This document shows positions 40,274 to 54,087 of a stretch of 64,000 bases of DNA, piece by piece (positions within the stretch are counted from its first letter, which is position 1; each line of letters begins with the position of its first letter). The position numbers and the translations under genes were made by a program. Origin of the DNA: Takakia lepidozioides (taxonomy: Eukaryota > Streptophyta > Takakiopsida > Takakiales > Takakiaceae). The DNA lies in contig CM060732.1 of assembly GCA_030704615.1 (NCBI GenBank), positions 52,867,053 through 52,931,052 on the forward strand, written 5' to 3'. Under the pieces are notes generated by a model that saw only the letters and a program-made list of their open reading frames with translations, searched no databases and was not told where the DNA came from.

Positions 40274-42195
40274 TCAACAGGGTTTTCCCCGTTTACACGA
40301 TTTTTCACCAAAAGGTGATCTAGGCCTCCGCCATAGTGACGACTCAGTGTCAGATGTAATCCCCTCTCGAGCTGTTGCGTTGGCAAGCTTTGAGTAGCCC
40401 TTCACAATCTTGCGTTGATTGTTTTCCTCAAATCTGGAAAGTCTGGCAACTTTCTCGACCTCCTGCTCCTCTCCAAGGAATGGTGAGGTCGTTGACATTG
40501 CCACTGTGGCAGGGACCATACACTCATCAAGCAGCAAGCTCCTCACACAGTTTGCAGCCCGGCTCCCAAGGGGAGGGAATGAAATATTACTAGATGATCT
40601 GAGGTCCTCACTGTTGCACCCTGTCTGCTCAGGTGAGTAAGCTAGCAGGCCTGGAGAAGATTGGTCACCCACCTCTCCCAGTCCATCCCCAATTAGCACT
40701 TTCTCCATGTTCTTTATGGGTGTTACAGCAGATGATGCTGTCCTGCCTGGTGATTGGGCTCGCATCTGCAAAGAGCGCATCAGTGCAGTTTTTCGGAGAT
40801 CAGCTGATTGGCAAGGATCGTTGGGGGAGGGAGGAAGGCGTCCCTCTGTATCTGGGACCTTCACTCGAGGCTGTGAGCAAGGAAGGGGGAGAGAGGGGGT
40901 GTAAGGAGGGGGAGTCTGCTGCCCGGAGGACATCCCACTGGAGTAGCCAGAAGCGGCATAAGAATAGCGATTCCGGGCAGAGGAGATAGGGGACCCAGCC
41001 AAGACCGGCTCAGTGCAAGGCTTGTAATGAGGAAGCTCAGATGCCCGACCCATGCGGTAACCAACACTTTCATCGCTGTCATCAGACATTGGAGAGTCAA
41101 GTGTTGAGTTGTCATCTCTGCAAAGGTGGTCTTGAAATTAGAGATCAGTTACTGCAAGGAAAATCCACAGAGACAGAGATACTCATTATACTTTGCTTGC
41201 CATAGCTTTGCCACCCCAGTTTGGATGGAGGAGAACACTGGGGAAATGGAGAGGGGAGGAGCGAACAGTGCAGAAGGATCGTTCCACTAGTGATACCAAA
41301 TAAAGTTCCATCTGACCTTCCAGTAGTTCTACAGGATGAGGACCTTGCAGATGATCAAAAGTGGTGCTAAGGGCAGGATTTTCAAATACTGAAGGTCACA
41401 TGTGACATAAATGGGGAGGAATTGTGGGTACCCTTGTGGTCCCTAGAGTGAATCCTAGGAAAGTATTTCATGGATACCCGTCGTTCATAGACACCATGCT
41501 AAAAGCCACAGTGCGACTCCAGTAGTGCTGCTGTAGACCCCAACTTGCTGCAAATGTGACGCTGCCAGTAACACTGTGGCCAGAAAAGATATGATATACT
41601 TCCCTACCAAGATTGCATATGACTCAACCTTGAGGGGATAGTCCCATGGGGAAACTAGCCCTCCCAAAGCTGGTTGTGGGATTTCAGCCTACCTGGGCAG
41701 AAACACACACACACACCAATACATGTATTTCCAAGAAAAAGCCGGGGTTTTGCAATCTAAATACCCGTGGCTGGGGAAGGAGGAAGCAGATCGTGACAGT
41801 GCAGGAGTCTCGGTGTGGGCAGGCGACAGCAGTGTATCAAGCAACGGCGGTGACTCTTGGCCGCTGTGGGATGGTGCCTCTCCCACCTTCAGACCGTTCA
41901 AACTTGATGCCATGACCTGCAAGCATAGCCAACTGAGTCACATACTACACTATCCATGCAATCTATTATCTCCAATTATTCCAAAACGGACAAAGACCCT
42001 TGCTATAGCACACAGAGAGAGAGAGAGAGAGAGGTAGGCAAGGGCAAGCGAGTAAATGGAAACGGTTGGTGGGCGGGTACAGTCTTCTACCTCAGTGAGA
42101 TAGCGTTTGTGAGTGTGGTAGTTGTCAAAGTAGACCTCATCCTCAGCTGCCCGAGCCCGTTTTCCACCAATTCGCGAACCTGACTCCCAACCCAT
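40274..42195 (-). CDS. Conserved plant protein of unknown function, 366 aa
   Basis: Three coding exons: 42195-42091, 41916-41765 and 41117-40274. Splice sites are CTGAG|GTAGAAG, GCTTGCAG|GTC, CACGG|GTATTT and CCTTTGCAG|AG, and the phases agree. Conserved-looking blocks: DNYHTHKRYLTE joined to VMASSLNGLKVGE; DSPMSDDSDESVGYRMG with RASELPHYKPC; and VPDTEGRLPPSPNDPCQSAD with LRKTALMRSLQMRAQ. From memory, a single-copy plant protein family of about this size has the same blocks in this order, with no assigned function. The protein is Ser/Pro-rich and probably disordered, with a short basic cluster (GGKRARAAED) near the N-terminus that could be a nuclear signal. A 5' untranslated intron may precede the ATG (AATTGCAG 9 bp upstream). 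Confidence 0.8.
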
Positions 42196-44395
42196 GGTTA
42201 TCCCTGCAATTGCACCAATCCATGAAGTTAGCAACCACTTCTCTTAAGTGAGCAATTCCGTTTGAAATCTATATCAGCATTGTAAAAGGGATCGTCCATA
42301 CCAGACAAACTCCCATTTCCTGCAAAACAAATTTTCTCATAATTAACTTCGATCAACCTGAAAGATCTTAGAAAATCCAGGCGCACAAGGTCTTAGGTTC
42401 TGAACTGGCAACTTGCAGGTCTCAACAGGAACTTTGGCAGATCTGAAGTCTAGATGAGACGTTGATAAGAACTTGCGGATCGAGATACAGTCCAAATTCG
42501 AATTTGCAGGTCAAAACATATGGAAATGCAATTCACATTGCAATCTGCAGCTTGAAACGTAAGCTGAATGCTATATATGGCTGCATACAGACAGAACTTC
42601 AATACAGAGCTGCTCTCTCCTCTGTCCGATACAAAACATGCTCACAGGGCTTGAGAGATATACAGGGAACTGCCACCCGCCTCCACAGCCGATGAAACCG
42701 TCTCCGTATTGTCTTACTTCTCCCTTGTCGCATTCTTCCTCTTGCAATTTTCAAATCGCCCCCCTCACGATACGCCGAAACACCCCTAACCCTCCCTCGG
42801 CTTGCCTCCTGCCCTAAACCTTTAGAGACATGGCTAGAGACAGGGGGTGGGTCCCTGCAAGGACCAGGCTCCCACCTATTTCATCCCTGCTTCATCCATG
42901 GATTTGACTGGGAACTGGGAACGTAGGAGAGAGTTGAGCCTCATACTTGATTGAGGGTAAGAATATGGTCAAAAAATGTCTGATTGCATATGGATGTCAG
43001 ACCCCAAAGACTCCTCAGGACTCAGGACCCTGCACTGAAGAGAGGAGATGGGCATTTCAAAATCCCCCAAGACGTTTATATGAAGTTCCTTAATGTAGGT
43101 CCTTCAAGGCAGTAGCCAGCAACAAACAACCAGTATTGTCTTCATGTGGCCCAGCACCTGGAAGGAGACAGCACTGAAGCGTCCAATGCAGATGAACTGG
43201 CTCAAGTTTGTGACCACGGCAATTAGTCACGACAGAGTGATGAAAAACTGCACATTTGCCAACCCCACAGGGACCAAGGCTGAGAAAACTCAAATGCTAG
43301 AGGTAACAGAGCTTATTGCAATCATCCAGCATATCTGTAGTTGTTCTTTCTTCTTGTATTAACTACACATGCAATGGCAAAAAGACAGACAGAGAGAAAG
43401 CAAGAGAGATTTTTTAGGGGAATTTTCAGACCACTCATCACAATGACACCATCAAGACTGGTTGGACAGTGCCCATGACGATGGTTGTAGTGAAGGAGAT
43501 TCATGAGGCTTTGTTCCCAATAAAGTAAGCAGCCTGAGGATTTCCTTTGTCATGGCTGTGTTAACTACTGTGCAGCATTCAGCCTGGTGCTTTCAGATGA
43601 GAGAAAGAGGGAAGAGGCTCACTTATGAGAGGGATGGAGTTTTTCTCAAACTGGCAGGCAGCCTGAAGTGTATTATGGGCCTTGTGTGGATGGGGCATTC
43701 TGAGCAGGAACCCCAAGGTAGACTACATACTTGGTGTCTCATCTCCTGTAGACTGGCACCAAACAGTGGCATGCATTCAAACAGGCCTGATGCTCTTTGC
43801 CAGCATTTTGTGTACATTCTCTCTCTCTCTCTCTGACTGCACCTCCTTTGCTGGGAGGATGATAAAATAGCTTACAAGGTCATGCTGCATTGTTCAATAA
43901 TATTATTCTGAACAAGAGGGGGATTTTGATATCTGGAAAACCAAGATCAATTACCCATTTCAAGTCATACTTCCGGTGTCAGTCCTTGACAACAGTCCTT
44001 GACAATGGTATTTTCTGTCCCTTCCGGTGCATGCTCAAACTGGGTCAATGGCCACAAGGCTAAGGCAAACAGTCTTCCTATGTTCTCAAGTATGACATCC
44101 ATGCAAATGCTAAACAACACCCATCAGTTGTAGCAGGCTGGGTGGTTAAACTTTCCAACCCAATGTGAGCATGTACAAGTGGAAAAAAAGTTACGAAAAA
44201 ACTCGATCTGTCTTTGGAGAGAATATCCAATGGGTCAGAATCATATCCAAGAGACTTGTCCAAACATCCAGCATAACAGAATTCAAGAGTTTATGAACAC
44301 GTCCTTGAGCGTGTCATCTACAAACATTATACCCCAGAGATATGTACACTAAAGGCCTAGCTGCAAAACAACAATGTGGACAATATCATATCAAA
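42196..44395. other. Intergenic, no gene supported
   Basis: Upstream region of the 40274 gene and downstream region of the cystatin gene. A short exon-like frame at about 43150-43302 ([37 protein letters not shown], then a GTAACA donor) may be a stray exon, but no partner exons were found. A (CT)n run lies at 43817-43833. Confidence 0.45.
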
Positions 44396-46637
44396 CTACT
44401 GTGAGGTGGCATGCGCCACAGACCACACCCCATCCTCAGTTCGGTGCACTTGTGCATTGAAAGGTTCCTCCTTTGTACCCCGTTTTGCCTTCAACACCAG
44501 GTCAAAGCTTACCCTTGAATCCTTACTCTGCATTACATCAAATTTTAGCACATTAGTCCATCGATATCAGACTTGAGAAACTGCTTACCAACCACACAGA
44601 TATGCCCGACTCAATTTCATGTTATCCATGCCAGATCTCAATGAGTTCAAACCCTGCTTCTCCAAAAAAATTCCGTACTTCTATCTCTGCACCGGTAAGC
44701 CACAGACAGGATGTACTGCAGCTCCTCGCCATAACATGTCTTTTGCACAAATGACAGCTAACTGCACTATTTCATACACCCCACCAAAAAGAGGGAAAAT
44801 TTATCACACCCCGCCACTGTCTGTAACAGACAAGATTACGGTCCTTTTCACCAGCCGTCCTAAAGACTGCTGTTGAAGAACATTCCTGAACGCCTTTCTG
44901 TAGTCAAACTTGTATTGGTTGAATGACCATCCTCTTGGTTGCTGACACCAATTTGCTTTCAGCACCGAGGTTGTGACATGACGAGAGGGAAGCCAGGAAA
45001 GTAATCCTACAAAGTATAGAGGGACAACAAATGGAAATTACAGCCAATTGACTGACAAGCATCCCCGCGGAAGAACATTCAGGGTTCAAACCTGTCTTCT
45101 CAATATTCTAGTTTGCAGGAACAATACAAACCTCAGCCTTTGCGGATACAATCTCGCTAAGCTCATAAGGCGCCAGAGAGTTAGAGCTTTGCTGCAATTT
45201 TTTCACTGCATGCTCAGCTGCTTCCCTCACAACTGGATCATCCACTGGCACTGTCTGTAACCCCAGTGCATTGCCACAACTGCGGACACCGCCAGGAAGG
45301 CCTCCTACGTTTTCCACCCACCACGAACTTGGTTCTAATTTCAGAGTTGATTTCAGGGACCATTAAGGTACAATCATCATAAATGGTACAATTGACCTGA
45401 GGGTACTATATAGAACACATAATCTACTCCAAAATATGGGTGGTTGTGGAAATGACTGGCAGAAATCCAGACATCACAGTAGACTTCCTACTTAAGAGTC
45501 AGACAGATCCCTTTTAGCTCCCACTAAAAAACCACCAATGTAGTAAGTACGATTTGCCACACATTCAAGCTGGGGCAAACTCGTGGTTGGAGAATATCAA
45601 CAAGTGAAGTTCACCAGGTTACTCCAACAGATAAAATGTGTCTGGGACCAGCAGGTACGTAATTATGCTCCCTTCTTGATAGGAGCTTCATGAGCAGCTA
45701 AACTCCCTTACATCGTGTAGGGTGAGTAGATCAAGCAGTTGTTCACAACATAGCTGGCTCAAACACTCCGGGCTTTGCCGAAGGACAGCCATCTGGAAAT
45801 GAAAAAGGACAATAGTAGCGTACAGTCAATTAACCTGATCTCACACCAAGGTCAGCAGAGGTGAACCCACCCTGCGAGGCAGCAGGCTTGAACTCCTCCA
45901 ATTTCTTGAAATTTTCCCAAGCCTTCACCCACACTTTGGCGTCATACAACTTGGGTTTGTTAGCTTCCAGGACCTCGATTGTTAAATGGTACATAGTACC
46001 CTGCACCACTTGCTGCTTAGCTGAGACCACCTTTGAGAACGACAGACTGTCCACCCCATTCTGCAGCATCCACGTCCAAACCCGCGTTCAAAAACTGGAC
46101 CCAAACTTTTGAGAAGCTAATGCCAATAAGGCTGATGAACACTCACAACCCAGTAGGAAAATGCTATGAAGGAGAAAACGAAATTATGTCCAACATCTAC
46201 TACGCCATCATCTTTAGATTCAAGGCATGACCACCCGCCGCAACAACACCTTAGCATCATTTATATGCATCCCAGGTTCGGCCTTTACCGAGACACGGGT
46301 CCAAACAAGAGATGCGCATATCTGAAAGTCAGTCGCGTAAGATTACAATCACAACACATCGCTTCTATCTCCATCACTTTGCATCTGACAGAACCAGATC
46401 AAAAATACTTTTGAGAATCAATCCACGAATACAACACAAGGAAGGGAGAAACCAAACCTGGCGGCTGTTGAACTCAGTCACAGCGAAGTTAGCAAGCTCA
46501 TCAATTTCCAAACTGTTGGAAACATTTCCGATATCCTTCGGTTTCCCCAGCATAGACATTGCGCAGACGCCGTGAAACAGCAATAAGCTAAGGACACAGA
46601 CAATCAATAGCGACCTCTCCCTTCTCACACTCAGCAT
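44396..46637 (-). CDS. Phytocystatin with C-terminal legumain-inhibitor-like extension, secreted
   Basis: Four exons: 46637-46458, 46060-45871, 45304-45132 and 44527-44396. They join in phase to about 224 codons. Exon 1 gives a signal peptide (MLSVRRERSLLIVCVLSLLL, cleavage likely after FHGVCA) and the plant cystatin signature ELANFAVTEFN. Exon 2 has the reactive-site QVVQG, which enters the active cleft of papain-like proteases, and VWVKAWENFKKLEEFKP, where AW replaces the usual PW. Exons 3 and 4 encode a second cystatin-like domain: VPVDDPVVREAAEHAVKKLQ, SNSLAPYELSEIVSAKAE and FDLVLKAKRGTKEEPFNAQV. The SNSL motif is linked in long phytocystatins to inhibition of legumains. The exon 3 acceptor (AACGTAG) is poor, so its start may shift by some codons; the other borders are firm. 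Confidence 0.87.
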
Positions 46638-47158
46638 TCCACACCAAAAACTTGCGAGCTTCAAATATATTGCAGCTATCGTGCACGAGATCCACTTGCA
46701 ACCAATCAATCCGCCTCTGTGTTCTCGAGTCTTGACCGATTCCACAGCAATGAGTGCGTCTGTCTCTCTTATAATAGCAGCGCTGCACAGGATCAGCACT
46801 AGGGCTTTGTCGTCTCTCTCGCAACGCTTCCTGCCTTCCTGACCGACTATCTCCGGTCACGTGGTGGAAAAAACTGGATGTGCTGGTCGAACATAAAGGA
46901 CATATTCGATCGACCGCCAACTGCCGGTCTGAACTACGTGGCAGCTCGTCGCTCCTGTGATCTACACGTGTGTAATGGTCTGCGGTGCACGTGGACACAT
47001 CCAATCCGTAGTACGGCGCGGCTGGTCTACAATTACTAAACAAATATCAATTAATACAATTTTATTGCGCGAACTAAATTAGCGCTTATGGATGAATGAA
47101 GGGGATGTAGTTCTCATGTGTTTCGAAAGGTGGGAAGAGCGTAACACACTTCTCTTCC
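46638..47158. other. Upstream region of the cystatin gene
   Basis: Promoter-proximal sequence for the minus-strand cystatin. An ACGTG motif (46970-46980) and CACGTGG (46859-46865, also the G-box core) are visible; their regulatory role is inference. Confidence 0.4.
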
Positions 47159-48190
47159 CTGGAGAAGTCGAAGGAGTTTGCTGGTATGGCAAGGCTCATG
47201 GCAGAGAGGACCTTGAAGATGAGCCTAAAGCCCTGGCTCTGTTGGGGTCTCATTGCTGGGCAGCTCAGACACATCAGATTGATACCTGTGTGAAGGTTTT
47301 GTAGAGGAAATCTGGAAAGCCCGAACCACTCGTTTATACCAAGGTAAGCCCCATGACTATTACCTCCCAAAGCTAGTGTCTGTCCCTCTTGTTCCGCCAA
47401 ACTGGGCCCGGAGTCTATGGCAAACAACGCCTCATGAGTATATTCTTTGCAGCGCTCAATTTTTTTGGACGGTGTGACTGACAGTGCTACCATTGCGCAT
47501 CTGTTTCCAGGTGGATTGCTGTGGCAGTAGCTTATTGCTGGAAATGTATCTGGAGATATGAAGAGAAAAGTGGAGCCCAGCTAGGCTCCTGCTTCGAAAT
47601 TCAGGTATTGTTTACCGAGATTACTTTGACCTACTTCGTGCATCTGGTAGACTGCTTCTCTACTATGGATGATAAATTTAGAATAGAGTGTCAGTGTGAT
47701 ACTATCAGGATGTTTTGTCTGTAGATTCATTAATTGCCAGATAGCTGTGGGACATTCTGAGTTTTGGAGCAAGGTGGGTGTGCTAGAAGCTATCTCGAAA
47801 ACTGAAATTTGAAAGGAAATTTTTTTCTATACACAGTCAGTTCTGAGCGACAGGATCTTGGAGGGTGCTTTGGGATCATCTTTCATACATTGTTTAGCGA
47901 AGTGATATGGCAGCAGTAGATTTCTGGATGTACCTAGTTGCAGTGGACTACTTCCAAGCACAAAATCTTTTTGATGTGTCTACATATTCGACCTATTGTA
48001 CGAAAATCCCTGCACCTGAACATAAATGAGCAGTAACCCCAGGGAAGATATTGTTAGTATCATTCATCAAAAGAACATGAATATATGGCCAGTTCGATCT
48101 GGGTTTCACGGACATTTGTGACTATCTACCCATTTTGAGCAACTAGGGAAGAGGTAAATGAAGACAGGTATCAAAATGGGTTTGTTAATG
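47159..48190 (+). pseudogene. Unrecognised decayed coding-like sequence, copy B, beside a PPR-exon-like stretch
   Basis: Bases 47166-47210 (AAGTCGAAGGAGTTTGCTGG...) match 34200-34244 of PPR-SMR exon 3 at roughly 38 of 45 positions, in the same frame (KSKEFAGMARLMAE against KSKNFPGMARIMAD). From 47216 the sequence follows copy A (36061 on): PKALALLGSHCWAAQTHQID, then TCVKVL and a TAG. Splice-like borders include CCAAG|GTAAGCC, CTTTGCAG and TTTCCAG|GTGG. Then WIAVAVAYCWKCIWRYEEKS and, near 47905-48000, a frame matching copy A (YLVAVDYFQAQNLFDVSTYS). Several stops. Function unknown. Confidence 0.45.
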
Positions 48191-48902
48191 TTCTTTGGCT
48201 GTCTTCTCATTGCTGACGTGATTATAGTTGCCAGGCTAGTTCGAACTCTGTGAATATGCCATCACCACCGAGGATGGGTACTTCCCCTCCTTTGAAAAGG
48301 CTTAATGGGTACAAGCAGTGCTAATGCAGGATGTTTTGGGTAATCAGAGATTCTTATCTGATGAGAACTGCTGCATTCAGCAATCACTGTATCTATGACA
48401 ACCTCTTACCCTCCCTGCTTCAGCAATGTCAGTGATGACGTTGATCCCCATATTTGAAGCCCCTCTTGCTATAGGATGATACCCAGGCTCTTGGAAGCAC
48501 ATCCAGATCTCCTTGTTTGTAATACACCTCTTTAAGCAATTTCTTCAGAACAAACCATCTGCTATTCACCTGAATTGTGCATTATACTATGCACTTCTTG
48601 ATGATGATATTCATCCTACTGCTGTATACATGGTGTATTTGAACCCGGGCCTCCTCCCCCCCCCTTGCGCCACATCATGGCACTTACCATATCCACTTGG
48701 TTGTATGTCACTACAAGCAATTGCTCTAGCACAACAGCTCTGCTTAATCACCCTCCTCCATCACTAGAATTCACCTTAATCCTGCAGTTTGTATGATCTC
48801 CATGAAATTCATAAGGCTCTACTCAAATCACTTTAGTATATGTCACATTCCGATACAATCTAAACCAAATTCATGATACTGATGCTCACATCATCATAGT
48901 CT
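48191..48902. other. Intergenic, partly similar to 37.4-37.7 kb
   Basis: Continues weak similarity with the flank of copy A (GCTGCATTCA-CAATCACT, TTGGTTGTA). A C9 run lies near 48656. No gene supported. Confidence 0.4.
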
Positions 48903-51487
<2,585 letters not shown>

Positions 51488-51691
51488 CTCCTCCTCGCGC
51501 TTGACGCTCCCTCGCAACAAAAGCTAAGAACAAAGCTGTCCTCGACTACAGGATAAATTTTCAAAGGGAACACCTTTCACTAAACAACCAAAACAGTATT
51601 CTTCACAACATGACCTCCGATCTCCATTTCCATCTATCCTTCCTGTATTCTCCCTCTCTCCCACCCCTCCCTCCCTCACCCGGGATCAGGC

Positions 51692-51925
51692 CTAAGAACC
51701 ATCTTCGTCTGTGAGCACAAGCTCCAAAGGTTTGGGCCTATTCCTGACCAGATTTTGCTTCTGCTCGTGCCTATACTTTTGGTACATAAGATTTCCAATC
51801 ACAAACACAAAAACGCCGGTGCCGATTGCTCCCATCATGAGATTGGGCTTTGTATGAAGCTCAGGGTTTACAAGGCGCGAGAAGGGTGAGGACCTCCTGA
51901 GCCAATCGTTAGGATCCCCACTCAT
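51692..51925 (-). CDS. Small single-pass membrane protein, 77 aa
   Basis: A single open frame from ATG 51925 (MSGDPNDWLRRSSPFSRLVN) to a stop at 51692. One hydrophobic helix spans residues ~30-49 (LMMGAIGTGVFVFVIGNLMY), followed by a basic segment (QKYRHEQKQNLVRNRPK) and an acidic end (LTDEDGS). No cleavable signal peptide; positive charges follow the helix, so the C-terminus is probably cytosolic or matrix-facing. It lies 205 bp upstream of the ABP1 start on the same strand. Its size and layout recall small subunits or assembly factors of organelle membranes, but I do not recognise it. Confidence 0.65.
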   Translation of the reverse strand: MSGDPNDWLRRSSPFSRLVNPELHTKPNLMMGAIGTGVFVFVIGNLMYQKYRHEQKQNLVRNRPKPLELVLTDEDGS

Positions 51926-54087
51926 CGTCTGCTCTCTTCTCACCTCCTCGAATTGTAACTTCAGACAATCTCAATCTTGAATCCTCAACCCATATCTATC
52001 GCTAGTATTATATGCAAGCTCTTGTTCTTCCAGTTCGGAGTTGAAGATCTGCATAGCACATCGTTCATCGAGTGGCTTCAATCACGTCTGCAACCCATGT
52101 GGCATCCATCCTTGGAAATACCTCCTGAGCGTGCGCGCGTGCCACCCATCGGAGACGACATACCAGCATGCAATTCGTTCAGATACTGAGGTGGAGCCCT
52201 GTGATTTGGTGTGTGAGTTCAAGAGGATGGATGACAGTGCATGCACACGAATGGGTGTGGCCCAACATGTGCACTGTCCCTGCCACAAGAAACATCTACC
52301 GCCATAGCTTGAAGCCTAATAAGGAGCTTCCCTTCGAGTCTCGTTTCTGTGTTTGCGCTTCCTTATCAAAAATTCTGGACAATCACGAAAAGGAAGAAAT
52401 CAGCAGGATGCAGAAGCATGGGCTTCCCTCTCGCAAGCACTCCGTCGTAACATCACACCCCTTCAAACCCCGCATCTCGTACCTGCCCTTCCCCTTTTTT
52501 CTTCCCCTTCCTTGTTGCCTTTCAGAAATAGATTCAAAACATTCTGCATGAAATCACTGCTGCAACTTTCAACAATATGGATTTGTATGAGTGGAAATGT
52601 GTTTCGAACATGGAAAATTTGAAGTCGTGGCATGTTCAAGTGTAGATTTTACCTTTAGCATTTTGATATAATGGCCAGTCTACTTTTGGGGATTTCTCGT
52701 CATCATGCCTGTAATGGGAGGATGACTTCAAGTCTCAGAAGGTATTGCGAGAACTGCTATACGAGAATGTAACTCCGTCTAAAGCATTCAGGGAGGGGAG
52801 AGAGTTGTGTCCCTCCGTCAGCATCTATACCCCACAATCCGACAAGGAAACGGCACATCCCTCTGCGTTACAAACGACAAGGGCTCAGCCAAAGGGATTG
52901 TAATGTGGACATTAAACTCTCGTTCCTTTTTATGTCTCTTTGATCGCCTTTAGTTGAACTACCTCTTATTGGTTGGTGTGCAATGCCCCAGAAAGCACCA
53001 CCAGTAAGAGGGTGCTACTCGCCCGTAGTATAATTGAGCAGTGACGTGATTTCACCACATGTATGGAGCATTTTGCATGGAAGAATCATTCAGTGCACAT
53101 TCATAGGTCCGTGTTTAGTTTCTGGCAAGCCTTCCACCTTTGGCTGGAGAATAAAACAAGTGCAGTAGATTTCCTATCTCGTCTTTCTGGAAAATAAGAC
53201 CGACTTTCTGCCATAGAATGAACCGAGATAATGTGCCATTCCGGACCACTGCTGTAACTCTTTCTGCCTGAGATCTTGGCAACACTCTCCAGAGCTACAC
53301 AAGTTAGGTGCAATTGCGCCAGTGTCACCGAGTAGACCTAATTCAAGATCTAGCTTGTGAATGGCCTTGTTCATTGTGCCACTCACATTTGAAACTTTGA
53401 AGAGGCAAAGTTTCATGGCATTTCCAAGCCTTATCCTTAAGTACCTGTAGAGGCTAACGTCACTACTCTCTCAGCCACAATAACGAATGATCACAAAAGT
53501 CTCCTATAATGTGGTTTCTGCCCTGATCCAATGCAATTATTCAGCATGCTGTGAAAGAGTGGGTTTGTGAGAGCCATGACAGCATCGTATCCATGCAAAA
53601 CCACTCACTTTTGAGTTCCTTCACTTTCACCTGAAGATCTTCGTGAGTGCTGAGAAGAGGCAATCAGCAGTGTTGGATTATAGAGGCAACAAGTCTGGAT
53701 AAGGCCGGAAGGTACAAAGGACAAACTGAAGTTGGCTGATACTCGCAACACACACCAGATGCATAATCTGTAGTATAGAGCTTAATTCACTGAAGGGCTG
53801 TTGCAGGTAAGGCTGAGCCCCAGGACTTTTCCTGCAGCTTGATGCAATGCCCAATAAGCATATGATTCTGGATTTGAATAACTTCAGGAACTCACATTAG
53901 TACACTGACTTTGTTGAGCTGAATCCAACAAAGATTAATGAGTTGTTAAAATGGTCAATGATGTCCGAGCCAAGCTCATTGGATCAGATTATGGAGTCGA
54001 GATTCATGACATCTGCTTTGGTTACATACCCATGTGTTGCTCATGCAACTGAGGTCCAAAACCACTGTGACAAACAGGGATGCACAG
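51926..54087. other. Intergenic, no gene supported
   Basis: Upstream of the 77-aa gene and of PACRGL. The start codon and first exon of PACRGL must lie here or between 53780 and 54087, but I could not place them. Pyrimidine-rich stretches occur at 51640-51680 and 52490-52520. Confidence 0.4.
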
